From the NCBI GenBank assembly GCA_021734025.1, contig JAIPJS010000004.1, positions 248,001 through 312,000 of the forward strand: DNA of 64,000 nt, in the 5' to 3' direction. A program made the position numbers and the translations under genes. A model generated the notes under the pieces. It worked only from the letters and a program-made list of their open reading frames with translations, was not told the origin of the DNA and did not search any database. This DNA comes from Candidatus Neomarinimicrobiota bacterium. Lineage in GTDB: Bacteria; Fidelibacterota; JAANXI01. Shown piece after piece: positions 1 to 14,008 of this stretch (positions are counted from its first letter, which is position 1; every line of letters starts with the position of its first letter).

Positions 1-109
1 TTTATAGATTTTTCTGCGGTTGTTTTTTTGTCAGTGTTAGTTGCATCAGCGTTTTCAGTGGTTAGTCAGTTTTCTTCTTTGCGTCTTCGCGCCTTTGTGG
101 TAATGCTTT

Positions 110-742
110 TTAATCATGCTCATCCTCAAAACCTTCCATCCCTTCTTTGATGAGCCACGGTACCATCAGCAACGCAGCCGCCGGATCCGCCCACCAGAGG
201 TTATCAAAGACGGCATTCAGTGAGAGGCCCAGCAGGAGCGCGAATGAAAGATACATACATGCCAGCGTCTCTTTAGCTTCCGAGCGCAGCGCGCCGCTAT
301 CGAGATGATCCGCTGCTCTGAATTTGAAAAAAGCCAGGATCGGCATAATAATCAGCGACAAAATCGCGAGGACAATCCCTACCGGACTTTCCGCCGGAGC
401 CTGCTGATTAATCAGGGTGATAATTGCATCGACGGTTACATAGGCAGCCAGGAGGAAGAAAGTTATCCCAACGAACCGATGCACCCGGGTTTCCGCCGCT
501 TCGATTTCTTCGGCTGAACCGCCGCCGGTCTCAACCGAGACCCGCCAGAGCAGTACACCCGCCGCTGCCGATTCGATTATACTGTCAAACCCAAAGCCCA
601 CCAGCGCATTACTGCTCGCGGCAAAGCCGGACCAAAGTGCTACGACGGCTTCGGCTACATTGTAAAAAAGTGTCCCGAGTACCAGCCAATATGCGATTTT
701 TGCCCAATCTCTATCAGGGGCTGATGTTACAGTCTGTTGCAT
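110..742 (-). CDS. CDF-like cation transporter, membrane domain only
   Basis: Predicted inner-membrane protein of 210 aa that resembles the transmembrane part of cation diffusion facilitators, which exchange divalent metal ions for protons. Five to six hydrophobic segments run from about residue 16 to 200. FGFDSIIES (residues 50-58) and the acidic DPAAALLM near residue 186 look like the metal-site helices TM2 and TM5. The usual cytosolic ferredoxin-like C-terminal domain is absent, so it is shorter than typical CDF proteins of about 300 aa. The ATG is preceded by AGGGA at good spacing. It is divergent from the DoxX-like gene, with 173 bp between them. The metal cannot be predicted. Confidence 0.7.
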   Translation of the reverse strand: MQQTVTSAPDRDWAKIAYWLVLGTLFYNVAEAVVALWSGFAASSNALVGFGFDSIIESAAAGVLLWRVSVETGGGSAEEIEAAETRVHRFVGITFFLLAAYVTVDAIITLINQQAPAESPVGIVLAILSLIIMPILAFFKFRAADHLDSGALRSEAKETLACMYLSFALLLGLSLNAVFDNLWWADPAAALLMVPWLIKEGMEGFEDEHD

Positions 743-915
743 AGATCTTTTCCCTGTCTTATGTTTGCCCGGAAACTAAGGAACTCTCGGGATTCCGGCA
801 ACGGAAACCCAGCAGGCTGAACGGGTCTGAACCCCGCAATTTTTCGGATGAATCGATCCGCCTGAATTGATGGAGCTACAAATTTCAATTTCTAACTGCT
901 GAAAGTGATTACACA

Positions 916-1368
916 ATGAACAATTCCATAGAAGAACTCTTTTGGACGATCGACGAAAAAATCGCAGGCTGGATGGCAAAATACGGACTCCTGTTACTGC
1001 GGTATTCCATCGCCATCGTGTTTATCTGGTTTGGTATTCTGAAGCCGCTGGGAATGAGTCCCGCCGCCGATCTGGTGGCTCGAACCGTCGTCTTGTTTTC
1101 CCCGGATTGGTTTGTGCCGTTCCTCGGATGGTGGGAGGTATTGATAGGTTTGACTTTACTTTATCGTCCAACTATTCGCGTTTCCATTTTTCTCCTTTTC
1201 TTGCAGATGCCGGGTACGATGCTGCCACTGTTTTTCCTGCCGGAGGTTTGCTTTACCCAGATCCCGTTCGGGTTAACATTGGAGGGACAGTATATCATCA
1301 AGAATCTAGTGTTGATCAGCGCTGCATTGGTTATCGGGGGGACAGTACGGGAAGATACAGAAATCTGA
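916..1368 (+). CDS. DoxX/DUF417-like small membrane protein
   Basis: A 150-aa integral membrane protein with four predicted helices (about residues 25-45, 68-88, 93-115 and 125-143). The pattern LRYSIAIVFIWFGILK followed by PFLGWWEVLIGL matches the DoxX/YkgB (DUF417) superfamily, whose members are poorly characterised and often linked to redox or envelope stress. It stands alone and is followed by a possible terminator at 1442-1470. The upstream ribosome binding site is weak (GAAAGTG). Function is unknown; the fold assignment is fairly safe. Confidence 0.6.
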   Translation: MNNSIEELFWTIDEKIAGWMAKYGLLLLRYSIAIVFIWFGILKPLGMSPAADLVARTVVLFSPDWFVPFLGWWEVLIGLTLLYRPTIRVSIFLLFLQMPGTMLPLFFLPEVCFTQIPFGLTLEGQYIIKNLVLISAALVIGGTVREDTEI

Positions 1369-1800
1369 TAATTATTTTTGGTTTACGGAGGAGCCAACAG
1401 ATTTCTTTCCAGAAGTGAGAATACGGAAGTTCCCGGCATCAACCCATCTTTGGAGTAATGGGTGTTTTTCTTTGAAATAATTCGATATTCCATCACAAAT
1501 TATCCGTACTTATTCACACATTCGTTGAAATGCTGAATGGGTATTGTTTTTGCATTTCCCAATACCGGTCGGGTAAAAGAAATAACCCCGACTGTAAGCA
1601 GGGAGAGAATGAATTTCGTATCGCGGGTACAGATTTTTGTTGCATACCTATCCGAATTTTCACAACCTTTTCACAACATTCCCATGGATACACCAATTTC
1701 AATATCTCTGAATAACCCCCAGGTTCTGCATGGAATGTAGATTCTGTCCATACCTGTTGAAAATACAGCCAACCCCCTAATAGCAAGGAGGATCCCCCCA
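1369..1800. other. Intergenic region upstream of gdhA
   Basis: This 432-bp stretch shows no credible gene. It holds a short hairpin with a T-rich tail behind the DoxX-like gene and then an AT-rich leader for gdhA. The leader ends in AGCAAGGAGG placed before the ATG at 1801. No riboswitch was recognised. Confidence 0.6.
1442..1470 (+). terminator. Possible terminator of the DoxX-like gene
   Basis: Stem ACCCAT/ATGGGT with a 10-base loop is followed by GTTTTTCTTT. The stem is only 6 bp, so this is a modest candidate. Confidence 0.4.
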
Positions 1801-3141
1801 ATGTATTCATCAGTTGACGACTTTATGGAGACCGTGATTGCAAAGAATCCCGGCGAAAAGGAGTTTCACCAGGCGGTCAGAGAAGTTGTGGAATCACTCT
1901 GGGCATTTTTACAGGAGCATCCCCGGTATATGCACTCCAAAATTCTTGAGCGGATCGTTGAGCCGGAACGCGTGATCATGTTTCGCGTCCCGTGGACCAA
2001 CGATCGCGGCGAAGTGGAAGTGAATCGTGGGTTCCGCGTCGAATTTAACTCGGCTATCGGCCCATACAAGGGCGGGCTCCGGTTTCATCCGTCGGTCAAC
2101 CTGAGCATCCTAAAATTTCTCGGCTTCGAACAGGTGTTTAAAAACAGTTTAACCACGCTCCCCATGGGTGGCGGCAAAGGTGGATCCGACTTCGACCCCA
2201 AAGGAAAATCGGACAACGAGGTCATGCGCTTCTGTCAGTCATTTATGACCGAACTCCAACGCCACATCGGCCCGGATACGGACGTACCAGCCGGCGATAT
2301 CGGCGTAGGCGGACGCGAGATCGGCTTCCTGTTCGGTCAATACAAACGCCTTCGCAACGAATTCACCGGGGTTCTCACCGGGAAGGCATTAAACTGGGGT
2401 GGCAGCCTGATCCGACCTGAAGCTACAGGCTTCGGTACCGTCTACTTCGCCCAAGAGATGCTAAAAACGCGGGATGAATCCCTGGAGGGTAAAACCGTGG
2501 CCGTCTCCGGTTCGGGTAACGTGGCCCAATATGCCACGGAAAAGGTCATCGATTTCGGCGGCAAGGTCGTGACGCTTTCGGATTCAAACGGCAGTATCTA
2601 TGATCCGGATGGCATTGACGGTGAAAAACTGGAATATGTGATGCATCTGAAAAACGTGGAACGTGGTCGCATCAAAGACTACGCCGAAAAATACGGTGTG
2701 GAGTACTGGGAGAACGAGCGTCCATGGAAGACAAAATGCGACGTGGCTCTCCCTTGTGCCACGCAGAACGAAATCAATGGCGCCGATGCCAAAATGTTAA
2801 TTGATAACGGCTGCATCTGCGTCGCAGAAGGCGCAAACATGCCGTCCGAACCGGCCGCTATCGACACCTACCTCGAACACAAGATCCTCTACGGCCCGGG
2901 CAAAGCAGCGAACGCCGGCGGCGTCTCGGTTTCGGGACTGGAGATGAGCCAGAACAGTATGCGCATCTCCTGGACACGAGAGGAAGTAGATTCCAAACTA
3001 CACCGAATTATGCGGGACATCCATGATCAGTGCGTGAAATACGGCCGGGAAAGCGAAGACTACGTGAACTACTTCCGCGGCTCCAACATCGGCGGCTTCA
3101 TCAAAGTCGCGGACTCGATGCTGGATCAGGGAGTAGTGTAG
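1801..3141 (+). CDS. gdhA: NADP-specific glutamate dehydrogenase
   Basis: Catalyses reductive amination of 2-oxoglutarate to glutamate with NADPH, the main low-affinity ammonium assimilation reaction, in the cytoplasm. The length of 446 aa matches the hexameric E. coli-type enzyme. The substrate-binding and catalytic loop PMGGGKGGSD carries Lys126, and PAGDIGVGGRE carries the catalytic Asp166. The Rossmann part has VSGSGNVAQYA, followed by TLSDSNG, whose Ser after the second strand fits NADP preference (family knowledge). The AAGGAGG ribosome binding site is strong. It appears monocistronic; the downstream region is repeat-filled. Confidence 0.96.
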   Translation: MYSSVDDFMETVIAKNPGEKEFHQAVREVVESLWAFLQEHPRYMHSKILERIVEPERVIMFRVPWTNDRGEVEVNRGFRVEFNSAIGPYKGGLRFHPSVNLSILKFLGFEQVFKNSLTTLPMGGGKGGSDFDPKGKSDNEVMRFCQSFMTELQRHIGPDTDVPAGDIGVGGREIGFLFGQYKRLRNEFTGVLTGKALNWGGSLIRPEATGFGTVYFAQEMLKTRDESLEGKTVAVSGSGNVAQYATEKVIDFGGKVVTLSDSNGSIYDPDGIDGEKLEYVMHLKNVERGRIKDYAEKYGVEYWENERPWKTKCDVALPCATQNEINGADAKMLIDNGCICVAEGANMPSEPAAIDTYLEHKILYGPGKAANAGGVSVSGLEMSQNSMRISWTREEVDSKLHRIMRDIHDQCVKYGRESEDYVNYFRGSNIGGFIKVADSMLDQGVV

Positions 3142-3552
3142 TAACTACAGTATTAAAGTGGTCAGGTCTCAGTCTAGTTAGCGCTAGTACGAAAATAGCA
3201 CCCTTTACGAGATCCTTCGACTCGCTTCGCTCGCTCAGGATGACTGGTTATGTTTCAATTGTAAAATAAAAAAAAGAGTCATCCCGACCGAGTCTTGCAG
3301 CTTCCAGACGAGCGGAGGGATCTCGTCATTCGAACTCCGGAGTTCATATTAGGAGAGACCCCACCCCCCGTTAAAACGAGGTTGGTCGGAATGACTGCTT
3401 GGGATTCGGTTAATAGGGAAGTGATAGAGGAAACCCGTCGTCGAGTCCCTCCGCGGCGGGGAGCACCGACGGGATCTTCGAGCGCATTTTTGGTGTAATC
3501 TGTGTTTATCCGGTGCTTCTGCGTTCATCTGCGTGCTATTTTTTTGCGCAGA
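3142..3552. repeat. Intergenic repeat cluster
   Basis: No gene is supported in these 411 bp. Positions 3208-3245 hold an ATCCTTCG...CAGGATGACT repeat built on CTCGCTTCGCTCG, and a reverse-type partner (GTCATCCCGACC ... GGGATCTCGTCATT) lies at about 3280-3335. A second family, CTGCGTTCATCTGCGTGCTATT, occupies about 3503-3550. Copies of both recur elsewhere in the window. Confidence 0.7.
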
Positions 3553-6498
3553 TCAAATCCCCGACGCTTCATGCTCATCCATCTCCTCCGGTTCCGGAGG
3601 CTGGGGTTTGAGGCAGACACCTTCGCCAGAGCTGCTGTCGATCTGGACGGTCACGGGATGCTCCAGTCGCACCCATTTCAGATACTCCGTCTCGTCCTGC
3701 ACCTCCTGATCCTCCAGCCAGTCCCATTCGATGAAATCGTCGCCGCTCTTCTGATTCACCATGAGATAGCCGATACGCAGCCCGGCGATGTTCTGGAAAA
3801 AGTGCCCGCCAAAGGACGGTTCGATGTCGAAGTCTTCCGTGTTGTACTCCACGATGACCTTCGCGTGCGAAATGCCATCCCACTCCACCGGTATTCCGAG
3901 CCACGGGTCTGCTGATCCCCAGCGACCAGGGCCCATAAGCAGATAGGGATTTTCCTCTCCGAGTTTCCGATTGAACTCACCGACTTCCTGTCCAATTTCC
4001 TTGGAACGTGCAGCATCGAACGTATCCGGCTTCACATACAGAATATTTCGGATTTCCTTGATAAGTCCGTCGCCCAGCGTCTTGTCGCTTTTGCAAAAGA
4101 CCTTATGCCGGCTGGTTGAGGAATAGTCATCGCTGAAAGAATATTTGTTTATCGACATGGGCCGAATCTGCAGCAGGTAGAATTCAGACGGCTTGTCGGA
4201 CTCTTCGTGCATATTGACGGCAAACTCAATCTCTGCAGGGCATCCCAGTGATTGCTCGCTCAGTTCCAGCATTTCAGCTAACAGATCTGCCAGCGGAAAC
4301 GCCTTCCACTTCAGGATGTTCGCAAAGGTCACGACCCGGGTACCCTCGTAATTCAGCGAGTCCCGGAGGATATTATCCTCCGCGCTCATCACGCTGCCGA
4401 CCCACCGCAGAGAGCCGTCCTCCTCGGCGACGGTCAAATCGTATTGCCCCAGGTTTGCCATTTCGGCGCGCTCCAGGAGATTGTTATTGCCGTCCAGCCG
4501 CAGCGCGTAAAAATGTCGCTGGGAATTTTCCAGGACAGCCCGGCTGGAATAGAACTGCGGCAGGATGTCCGGATATTTCGGACAAAACCGGAGCGACTTC
4601 TCCATCTCCACCACTGTCTTTCCCAATCCCAGTGCCACATAGGCGATGCCGTCCTCCCGTTCCAGATACGATATCGGATAGTAATTGATGCTCTGCGCTA
4701 CCCCGCTAAAGCTCGGATAGTACCGGTCGTCCCCGTAATTCTGTCCCACCAGCTCCTGGATTATCACCGCCATCTTCTCCTCCTCCTGGCGGTGGATACT
4801 GGACTTCAGAAACGCCTTCGGCGCCTGGAAAAACATGGAAGCGTACACCAGTTTCACGGCCTTGCTGAGCTGATGGAGATTCCTCTCTACGTCGTCGTGG
4901 GAATTCGGCAGCAAATAGGTGGAATACATGCCAGCCAACGAATGGTACTGGGAATCTTCGAACAGACTGGACGACCGCACCGATAGCGGGTACCGGTTCC
5001 GCTCCAGATAAAACCGCAGCGATTCCACCAGATCCTCCGGGAGACTTCCGGCGTAGAACTCCCGTTTAATCTCCTCATTGCTTTCCCAGTTCATGCCCTT
5101 ATCCCAGAGATGGTTTTGGCGCATGAATTCATCGAAGGCGTCGGTACCGATGACTGCAATCTTCGGGATGCGAATGTTGATATCCGGAAATTTCTCCTCA
5201 ATGTCCGAACGGTGGAGCATATTGGTAGCGAATGCCAGTCCGCGGGCCTTCCCGCCAAGCGATCCGCTGCGAATATTGGTGATAGAAGCGGAGGGATCGT
5301 AGGAAGATTCTGAAAACTCCACGATCCGTCCCTTCTGCTGGACGTGTCGGGCCTCATCGATGGCATCGATCAGATAGTCCCGCATCTCCTCAAGCGTATC
5401 GAAGTCAGAAACCTGCACCGGCCGGAGCAAGCTGGCCAGTTGAAACTCGCCGCGGACAGCAAGCCAGTTGGAGAAATGATTGCTCGCAGCGTGGTACAGC
5501 AGGGATTCTTTGGGCAGGGTAATCAAATGCTCCTCAAACTCCAACAGATCCGTGGCACGGCCGATCTCCTCGCCGTCCTGATCCCGGAATATGAAGTCGC
5601 CGAACCCAAAATTATTCACCATAAATTCCCGGAGATCCCAGAGAAGTGTCTGGGACTTCTTGTACAGGAAGTGCGCCTGTACATCCTTGGCCTTGACGGC
5701 GTTCTTCTCGCTGGTGGATTGCAGCATAATCGGCATATGCGGATCCTGCTCCCGGAGATATCGCACCAGTTTCAGTCCGGCTTCGTCGTCGAACACGCCA
5801 CCCTTGGGAAACCGGGTGTCGGAAATCACCCCGAGGATATTCTCCCGGTAGCGATCGAAATAGTCTTCAACCTCCTCATAGGTATTGGCCAACAGAATCT
5901 TGGGGCGGCCGCGCATCCGCAGGAGCCGGTGGGCGTCGTTCAGGCTCTTGTCCAGCAGGTGCCGGGTGTGATAATAGATTTCTGAGTAGAGCAGCGGCAG
6001 GATGACCGAATAGTAGTACGGATCGTCCTCCACCAGGATCATGGCCCGGACGTCCGCCTTCCGGATGTCTCGATCCACGTTGCGCTTGTCCTCGAAGTAC
6101 TTGATGATCGCCATCAGCACCTTGGCGTTCCCGGTCCAGATAAACGCCTGGTCAACGGCATCCCTGGGCAGCGGATCGGGCAGGTGCTTCAGCTGGGCGG
6201 TGTCGTAGGTCATCAGTACCACCGGCACATCCTGATATTCCTCCTTCACCTGCCGCCCGAAGGAGATGGGATCCATGTCCGGCACCCGGAGCATTGTGAC
6301 TACCAGATTAATCTTGCGTTTGGCAAGCAGCTCCATTGCCTCGGCGGCGGTGGAGGCCCGCCAGACCCGCGGCGCATACCGAAGGTTGATTCCGAGGTAC
6401 TCGTGCAGGATCTGCTCGGACAGGCGACCGTCCTCTTCGATAATGAATGCGTCGTACGGTGACGCCACAATCAGTATCTCATGGATGCGATGCAGCAT
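3553..6498 (-). CDS. Double receiver-like / PPDK ATP-grasp protein
   Basis: A 981-aa cytoplasmic multidomain protein. Residues 1-140 form a degenerate receiver in which the phospho-acceptor position reads VVTMLRVPDMD (Thr instead of Asp). Residues 150-290 form a second receiver with VEDDPYY at 156-162 and VISDTRFPKGG, so Asp227 may accept phosphate. From about 405 to 815 lies a pyruvate-phosphate-dikinase/PEP-synthase N-terminal ATP-grasp domain: SLGGKARGLAF (413-423), PLSVRSSSLFEDS (504-516), LAGMYSTYL and a closing LLQIRPM. The phosphohistidine swivel and PEP barrel of true PpsA or PpdK are missing. Instead a C-terminal region of about 170 aa contains LLMGPGRWGSADPWLG and GGHFFQNIA. It therefore should not be called PEP synthase; an ATP-dependent phosphotransfer role under receiver control is inference. 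Similar fusions occur in Bacteroidetes-type genomes. No strong ribosome binding site precedes the ATG. Confidence 0.75.
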   Translation of the reverse strand: MLHRIHEILIVASPYDAFIIEEDGRLSEQILHEYLGINLRYAPRVWRASTAAEAMELLAKRKINLVVTMLRVPDMDPISFGRQVKEEYQDVPVVLMTYDTAQLKHLPDPLPRDAVDQAFIWTGNAKVLMAIIKYFEDKRNVDRDIRKADVRAMILVEDDPYYYSVILPLLYSEIYYHTRHLLDKSLNDAHRLLRMRGRPKILLANTYEEVEDYFDRYRENILGVISDTRFPKGGVFDDEAGLKLVRYLREQDPHMPIMLQSTSEKNAVKAKDVQAHFLYKKSQTLLWDLREFMVNNFGFGDFIFRDQDGEEIGRATDLLEFEEHLITLPKESLLYHAASNHFSNWLAVRGEFQLASLLRPVQVSDFDTLEEMRDYLIDAIDEARHVQQKGRIVEFSESSYDPSASITNIRSGSLGGKARGLAFATNMLHRSDIEEKFPDINIRIPKIAVIGTDAFDEFMRQNHLWDKGMNWESNEEIKREFYAGSLPEDLVESLRFYLERNRYPLSVRSSSLFEDSQYHSLAGMYSTYLLPNSHDDVERNLHQLSKAVKLVYASMFFQAPKAFLKSSIHRQEEEKMAVIIQELVGQNYGDDRYYPSFSGVAQSINYYPISYLEREDGIAYVALGLGKTVVEMEKSLRFCPKYPDILPQFYSSRAVLENSQRHFYALRLDGNNNLLERAEMANLGQYDLTVAEEDGSLRWVGSVMSAEDNILRDSLNYEGTRVVTFANILKWKAFPLADLLAEMLELSEQSLGCPAEIEFAVNMHEESDKPSEFYLLQIRPMSINKYSFSDDYSSTSRHKVFCKSDKTLGDGLIKEIRNILYVKPDTFDAARSKEIGQEVGEFNRKLGEENPYLLMGPGRWGSADPWLGIPVEWDGISHAKVIVEYNTEDFDIEPSFGGHFFQNIAGLRIGYLMVNQKSGDDFIEWDWLEDQEVQDETEYLKWVRLEHPVTVQIDSSSGEGVCLKPQPPEPEEMDEHEASGI

Positions 6499-6601
6499 GA
6501 GATCGTGATAATTGAACGAAGACGCCGAGAGATCTTTGGCAACACGGGGGGTAGTTTTTGCTTCGATGGTATTACTCCGGGTTCAGGGTTTGGTTTGATA
6601 A

Positions 6602-11004
<4,403 letters not shown>

Positions 11005-11382
11005 ATGAAACCACATGCAGACGACATCACAAATCTGATTGCTGCCGCGTTTCGATCTGTGGAGCATGACAGGGATTTTCGGGCCAATACGGAGAATGCC
11101 GACCTTACAATTATCTTTGAAATTACTGAACCAAAAATCAGCGGTGTGGTTTCAATACTAAACGGTCGCATATTTTGGAACACGACTACGCCGGAGAGTC
11201 CGGATTTACATCTTTCCTGGCGTTCCTGGGATGCACTACGAGAGTGGACGGAGAGTTGGGCTCCGCTGTGGTGGTATCGGTTGACTCGCCGGCTTCGGAT
11301 TGACGGAGAGCAGAATCCTGTCCTGCAGGAATGCCTGTATCTGTTCCGGAATTACCTTCAACTTTTATTAAAGAACAGCTAA
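11005..11382 (+). CDS. SCP2-like small protein
   Basis: A 125-aa soluble protein. The central pattern, FEITEPKISGVVSILNGRIFW followed by a region ending in DLHLSWRSWDALREW, resembles SCP2 (sterol carrier) domains, which bind lipids, but similarity is weak by eye. The gene stop and the start of the next gene share bases (TAATG), which supports that it is real and co-translated with the lipoprotein. There is no good ribosome binding site at this ATG. Function is unknown. Confidence 0.5.
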   Translation: MKPHADDITNLIAAAFRSVEHDRDFRANTENADLTIIFEITEPKISGVVSILNGRIFWNTTTPESPDLHLSWRSWDALREWTESWAPLWWYRLTRRLRIDGEQNPVLQECLYLFRNYLQLLLKNS

Positions 11383-12011
11383 TGCATAAAATTCGATATT
11401 ATTGTACCTGCGCTTTTACCGGCATAATACTCATCAGTTGTGCCGGTACTGGTGAATTTACCGGCTCCCGTGCCATCAAATCGCTGGACAAATACGAGTC
11501 ACCTCTCCTACGGGATATTGCGCAGATGCTCTATCCGGGATTTCGGGAAATGGAAGAAGCTCTGGACCAACAGTTCCCCGATAGGGATGTCCGGTTCCGC
11601 AAAGAAGGACTGGAAATCCTGGAGATGTCATCGGGAACGCCAGGAATTGAGCAGGGTTACTATGCCGGGCTTGCGATTACGACTCCGGCAACATTCGCAG
11701 TGCCCTACGACTTTCTGGAGGAGGCCCAACGGATTGGTGCCACGTATTTTCCTCCTATACTGAAGCTGATGAGCCTGGACTGGAACACCGTCTTTTCTTC
11801 TTCTCTGGATGGGATCGTACTCGACATCGTCTGGGAAAACGATACAACGAACCGGCTGCGGGTCATTTTTGACAATCAAAATATTGAGGCCTATCTCAAT
11901 GCCAGAATGACCCTGCAGGAGTTGGTGGATAAAAGCTGGGTTGAGGCCTGGCACGGCGAAGAATCGCTGGGACGGATCGAATTGAACAATTTGCGGCCGC
12001 AATCCGCGTAA
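11382..12011 (+). CDS. Lipoprotein of unknown function
   Basis: The start is set at the ATG overlapping the previous stop (TAATG), which gives a lipoprotein signal MHKIRYYCTCAFTGIILISC with lipobox LISC-AG. A longer frame beginning upstream at 11331 would bury this signal. The mature part of about 190 aa has no domain I recognise. It contains a region around residues 110-190 (SLDWNTVFSSSLDGIVLDI and ALNARMTLQELVDKSW-like text) without enzymatic motifs. It forms an operon with the SCP2-like gene. Confidence 0.65.
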   Translation: MHKIRYYCTCAFTGIILISCAGTGEFTGSRAIKSLDKYESPLLRDIAQMLYPGFREMEEALDQQFPDRDVRFRKEGLEILEMSSGTPGIEQGYYAGLAITTPATFAVPYDFLEEAQRIGATYFPPILKLMSLDWNTVFSSSLDGIVLDIVWENDTTNRLRVIFDNQNIEAYLNARMTLQELVDKSWVEAWHGEESLGRIELNNLRPQSA

Positions 12012-12094
12012 TTTCACCCGGGTGCCCTTTTCCGTGGATAGCACGCAGGCAATGCAACATCGTTTATCTCTAACCGAAACAATGGAGCGATAAA

Positions 12095-13225
12095 ATGAAT
12101 ACGTGGTTCCGAACTACAGCGGTTGTTTTATTTCTGATTTGTGCTCTTACCATCGAGGTGAAAGGCCAGCGTCCGTCCTGGATCACCTCGCCGGAAATTC
12201 ATCCTGACAAGTCTGTTACGTTTCGGTATCGCGCTCCCCAGGCCGATACTGTGAAACTCTCCGCCGAATTTCTGCGGGAATCCCGCCTGATGACTCAAGA
12301 TACCTCCGGCATTTGGAGCATAACCGTGGATTCTATCGACCCCGATATTAACCCATACTTTTTTATCGTGGACGGCACCAATGTCGCCGATCCGAATAAT
12401 CCGGACATTTTTCCCAATGAACGGTTCAAGCGCAGCCTCCTGGATCTTCCCGGCAACAAACCGCTGATTCACTCCAAACAGGACGTTCCCCACGGAAAGA
12501 TAAGTTACGAATATTACACCTCGGAATCGCTGGGACTCACTCGGCCGGTCGTTGTCTACACTCCACCGGGATATGAGGAAAATACAGGGACGAAGTATCC
12601 CGTGCTCTATTTAATTCATGGGATGACGGATACCCATGAGACCTGGTACAAGGTTGGACGCATCAATTTTATCCTGGATAACCTGATTGCACAGGACAAG
12701 GCCGAGCCGATGATTGTGGTGATGCCGTACGCCAATCCGTTTCCGGCGCTGATGAAAAACGATCCGGACATGGAGATGGATTTGCTGCGCACCGATCCGT
12801 TTACCGAAGATCTCGCAAAAGACGTTATCCCGTACACGGAAGAAAACTATCGTACCATCGAAAATGCGGCGCATCGGGCTATCGCCGGTTTCTCGCTGGG
12901 CGGTCGACAAATACTGGCTGCAGGACTGGGTTATCCGGAAATGTTTTCATATGTCTGTGCCTTCTCTCCGGCTGTTTGGGAGCGGGAATTCCAAGACAAT
13001 TTCACTAACCTGTACGCCTCATCCGAGACGCTCAACAGGAAACTCAATTTATTGTGGCTGAGCTGCGGCACCGAGGATATGCTGTACGATTCCGCGCAGG
13101 CACTCGCGGCGGCGTTCGATGAGAGAGGTATTGAGTACACCTCTTCCTTTCCCGGCGGCGGACACACCTGGATGAATGTCCGGGACTATATGTCGGAGAC
13201 GGCACAGCTGTTGTTTCAGGAGTGA
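12095..13225 (+). CDS. Secreted esterase of the XynZ/Fes type
   Basis: A 376-aa exported alpha/beta hydrolase. A signal peptide (residues 1-24) is followed by an immunoglobulin-like CBM48/E-set domain (30-118, with YFFIVDGTNVADPNN) and a D-type esterase domain (from about 135). The nucleophile is Ser267 in AGFSLGG; Asp328 (CGTEDMLYDSA) and His357 (PGGGHTW) complete the triad. The family includes feruloyl esterases, enterochelin esterase and acetyl-xylan esterases, so deacylation of plant or algal polysaccharides is plausible but the substrate is not determined. The ribosome binding site is GGAGCG. It is monocistronic. Confidence 0.85.
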   Translation: MNTWFRTTAVVLFLICALTIEVKGQRPSWITSPEIHPDKSVTFRYRAPQADTVKLSAEFLRESRLMTQDTSGIWSITVDSIDPDINPYFFIVDGTNVADPNNPDIFPNERFKRSLLDLPGNKPLIHSKQDVPHGKISYEYYTSESLGLTRPVVVYTPPGYEENTGTKYPVLYLIHGMTDTHETWYKVGRINFILDNLIAQDKAEPMIVVMPYANPFPALMKNDPDMEMDLLRTDPFTEDLAKDVIPYTEENYRTIENAAHRAIAGFSLGGRQILAAGLGYPEMFSYVCAFSPAVWEREFQDNFTNLYASSETLNRKLNLLWLSCGTEDMLYDSAQALAAAFDERGIEYTSSFPGGGHTWMNVRDYMSETAQLLFQE

Positions 13226-14008
13226 TAGAATAATTAGAGACACCAGTCATCCCTGACGGGATTCCAATTTTAAGAATGCGACAATTTACCCCGGGCTGAA
13301 GCCCGGGGCTATGCATCAATCGTCCCTCCGGGACTTGGATTTATCTGTTCAGCGCCCGGGGGGTTCGGTCTCCGCTAATATCCTTCTTCATTCTTCACTT
13401 TTCATTCCGCCTTCTCCATTCGGGGAGGCGGGATAGGGCACTTCGACATTCGATATTGGACATTTTTCGGTTTGTTATTCATTCTTCAATATCCAATTCG
13501 CCGCGGTGAACCAACCACAGAAGTGTTTACCTTCTTCATTCTATAGTACTACAGGGCACTTTGATATTATCAAAATTGGGGTAAATTTTTTCAAAAAACA
13601 ACTCCATCCCTTTATCCCTTCCTCTTCAGAAGAGGAAGGGAAATGCGTTTATCGGCGACCCTGCTGCTTTTCCCCTCTCTTCGAAGAGAGGGGAACTAAA
13701 GGGGTGAGTTGTGTCTGTAAATGTGTGAAGCCCGGCCTGTTTCCGAACGTAATTGCCTAATCTGGTCAACCCCATGCGGGGTTGTCTCATTGTAAATTTA
13801 TCCCGCTTTGCCGGTTTCACCGGCGGCTATTCATGTTGAAGCCCATTGGGCTTCTCCCCACTTTCCCAATTCTCACTCTTCACTCTACATCCTTCATTCG
13901 GGGAAAGTAGGATATCTATATCCGCTGCGATCAAATCTGGTGGACCGTCGAATCACATCCTATATTACACGCTGAAGCGATCTCTTATCTAACCGAAGGA
14001 TTTATTCA
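13226..14008. repeat. Repeat-rich intergenic region with nested hairpins
   Basis: No gene is supported in 783 bp. It holds CCCGGGCTGAAGCCCGGGG (about 13292-13311), a CCCTCCGGGAC element, TTCGACATTCGATATTGGAC (13441-13462) and, at about 13600-13740, the hairpin pair CTTCCTCTTCAGAAGAGGAAG and CCTCTCTTCGAAGAGAGG. The same hairpins recur in inverted order at 54076-54205. Open frames here are explained by the repeats. Confidence 0.6.

Noticed and set aside
776-915. Possible riboswitch before the DoxX-like gene
   Set aside because: The GGCAACGGAAACCC...GGTCTGAACCCC text lacks the conserved boxes of cobalamin, SAM or glycine riboswitches.
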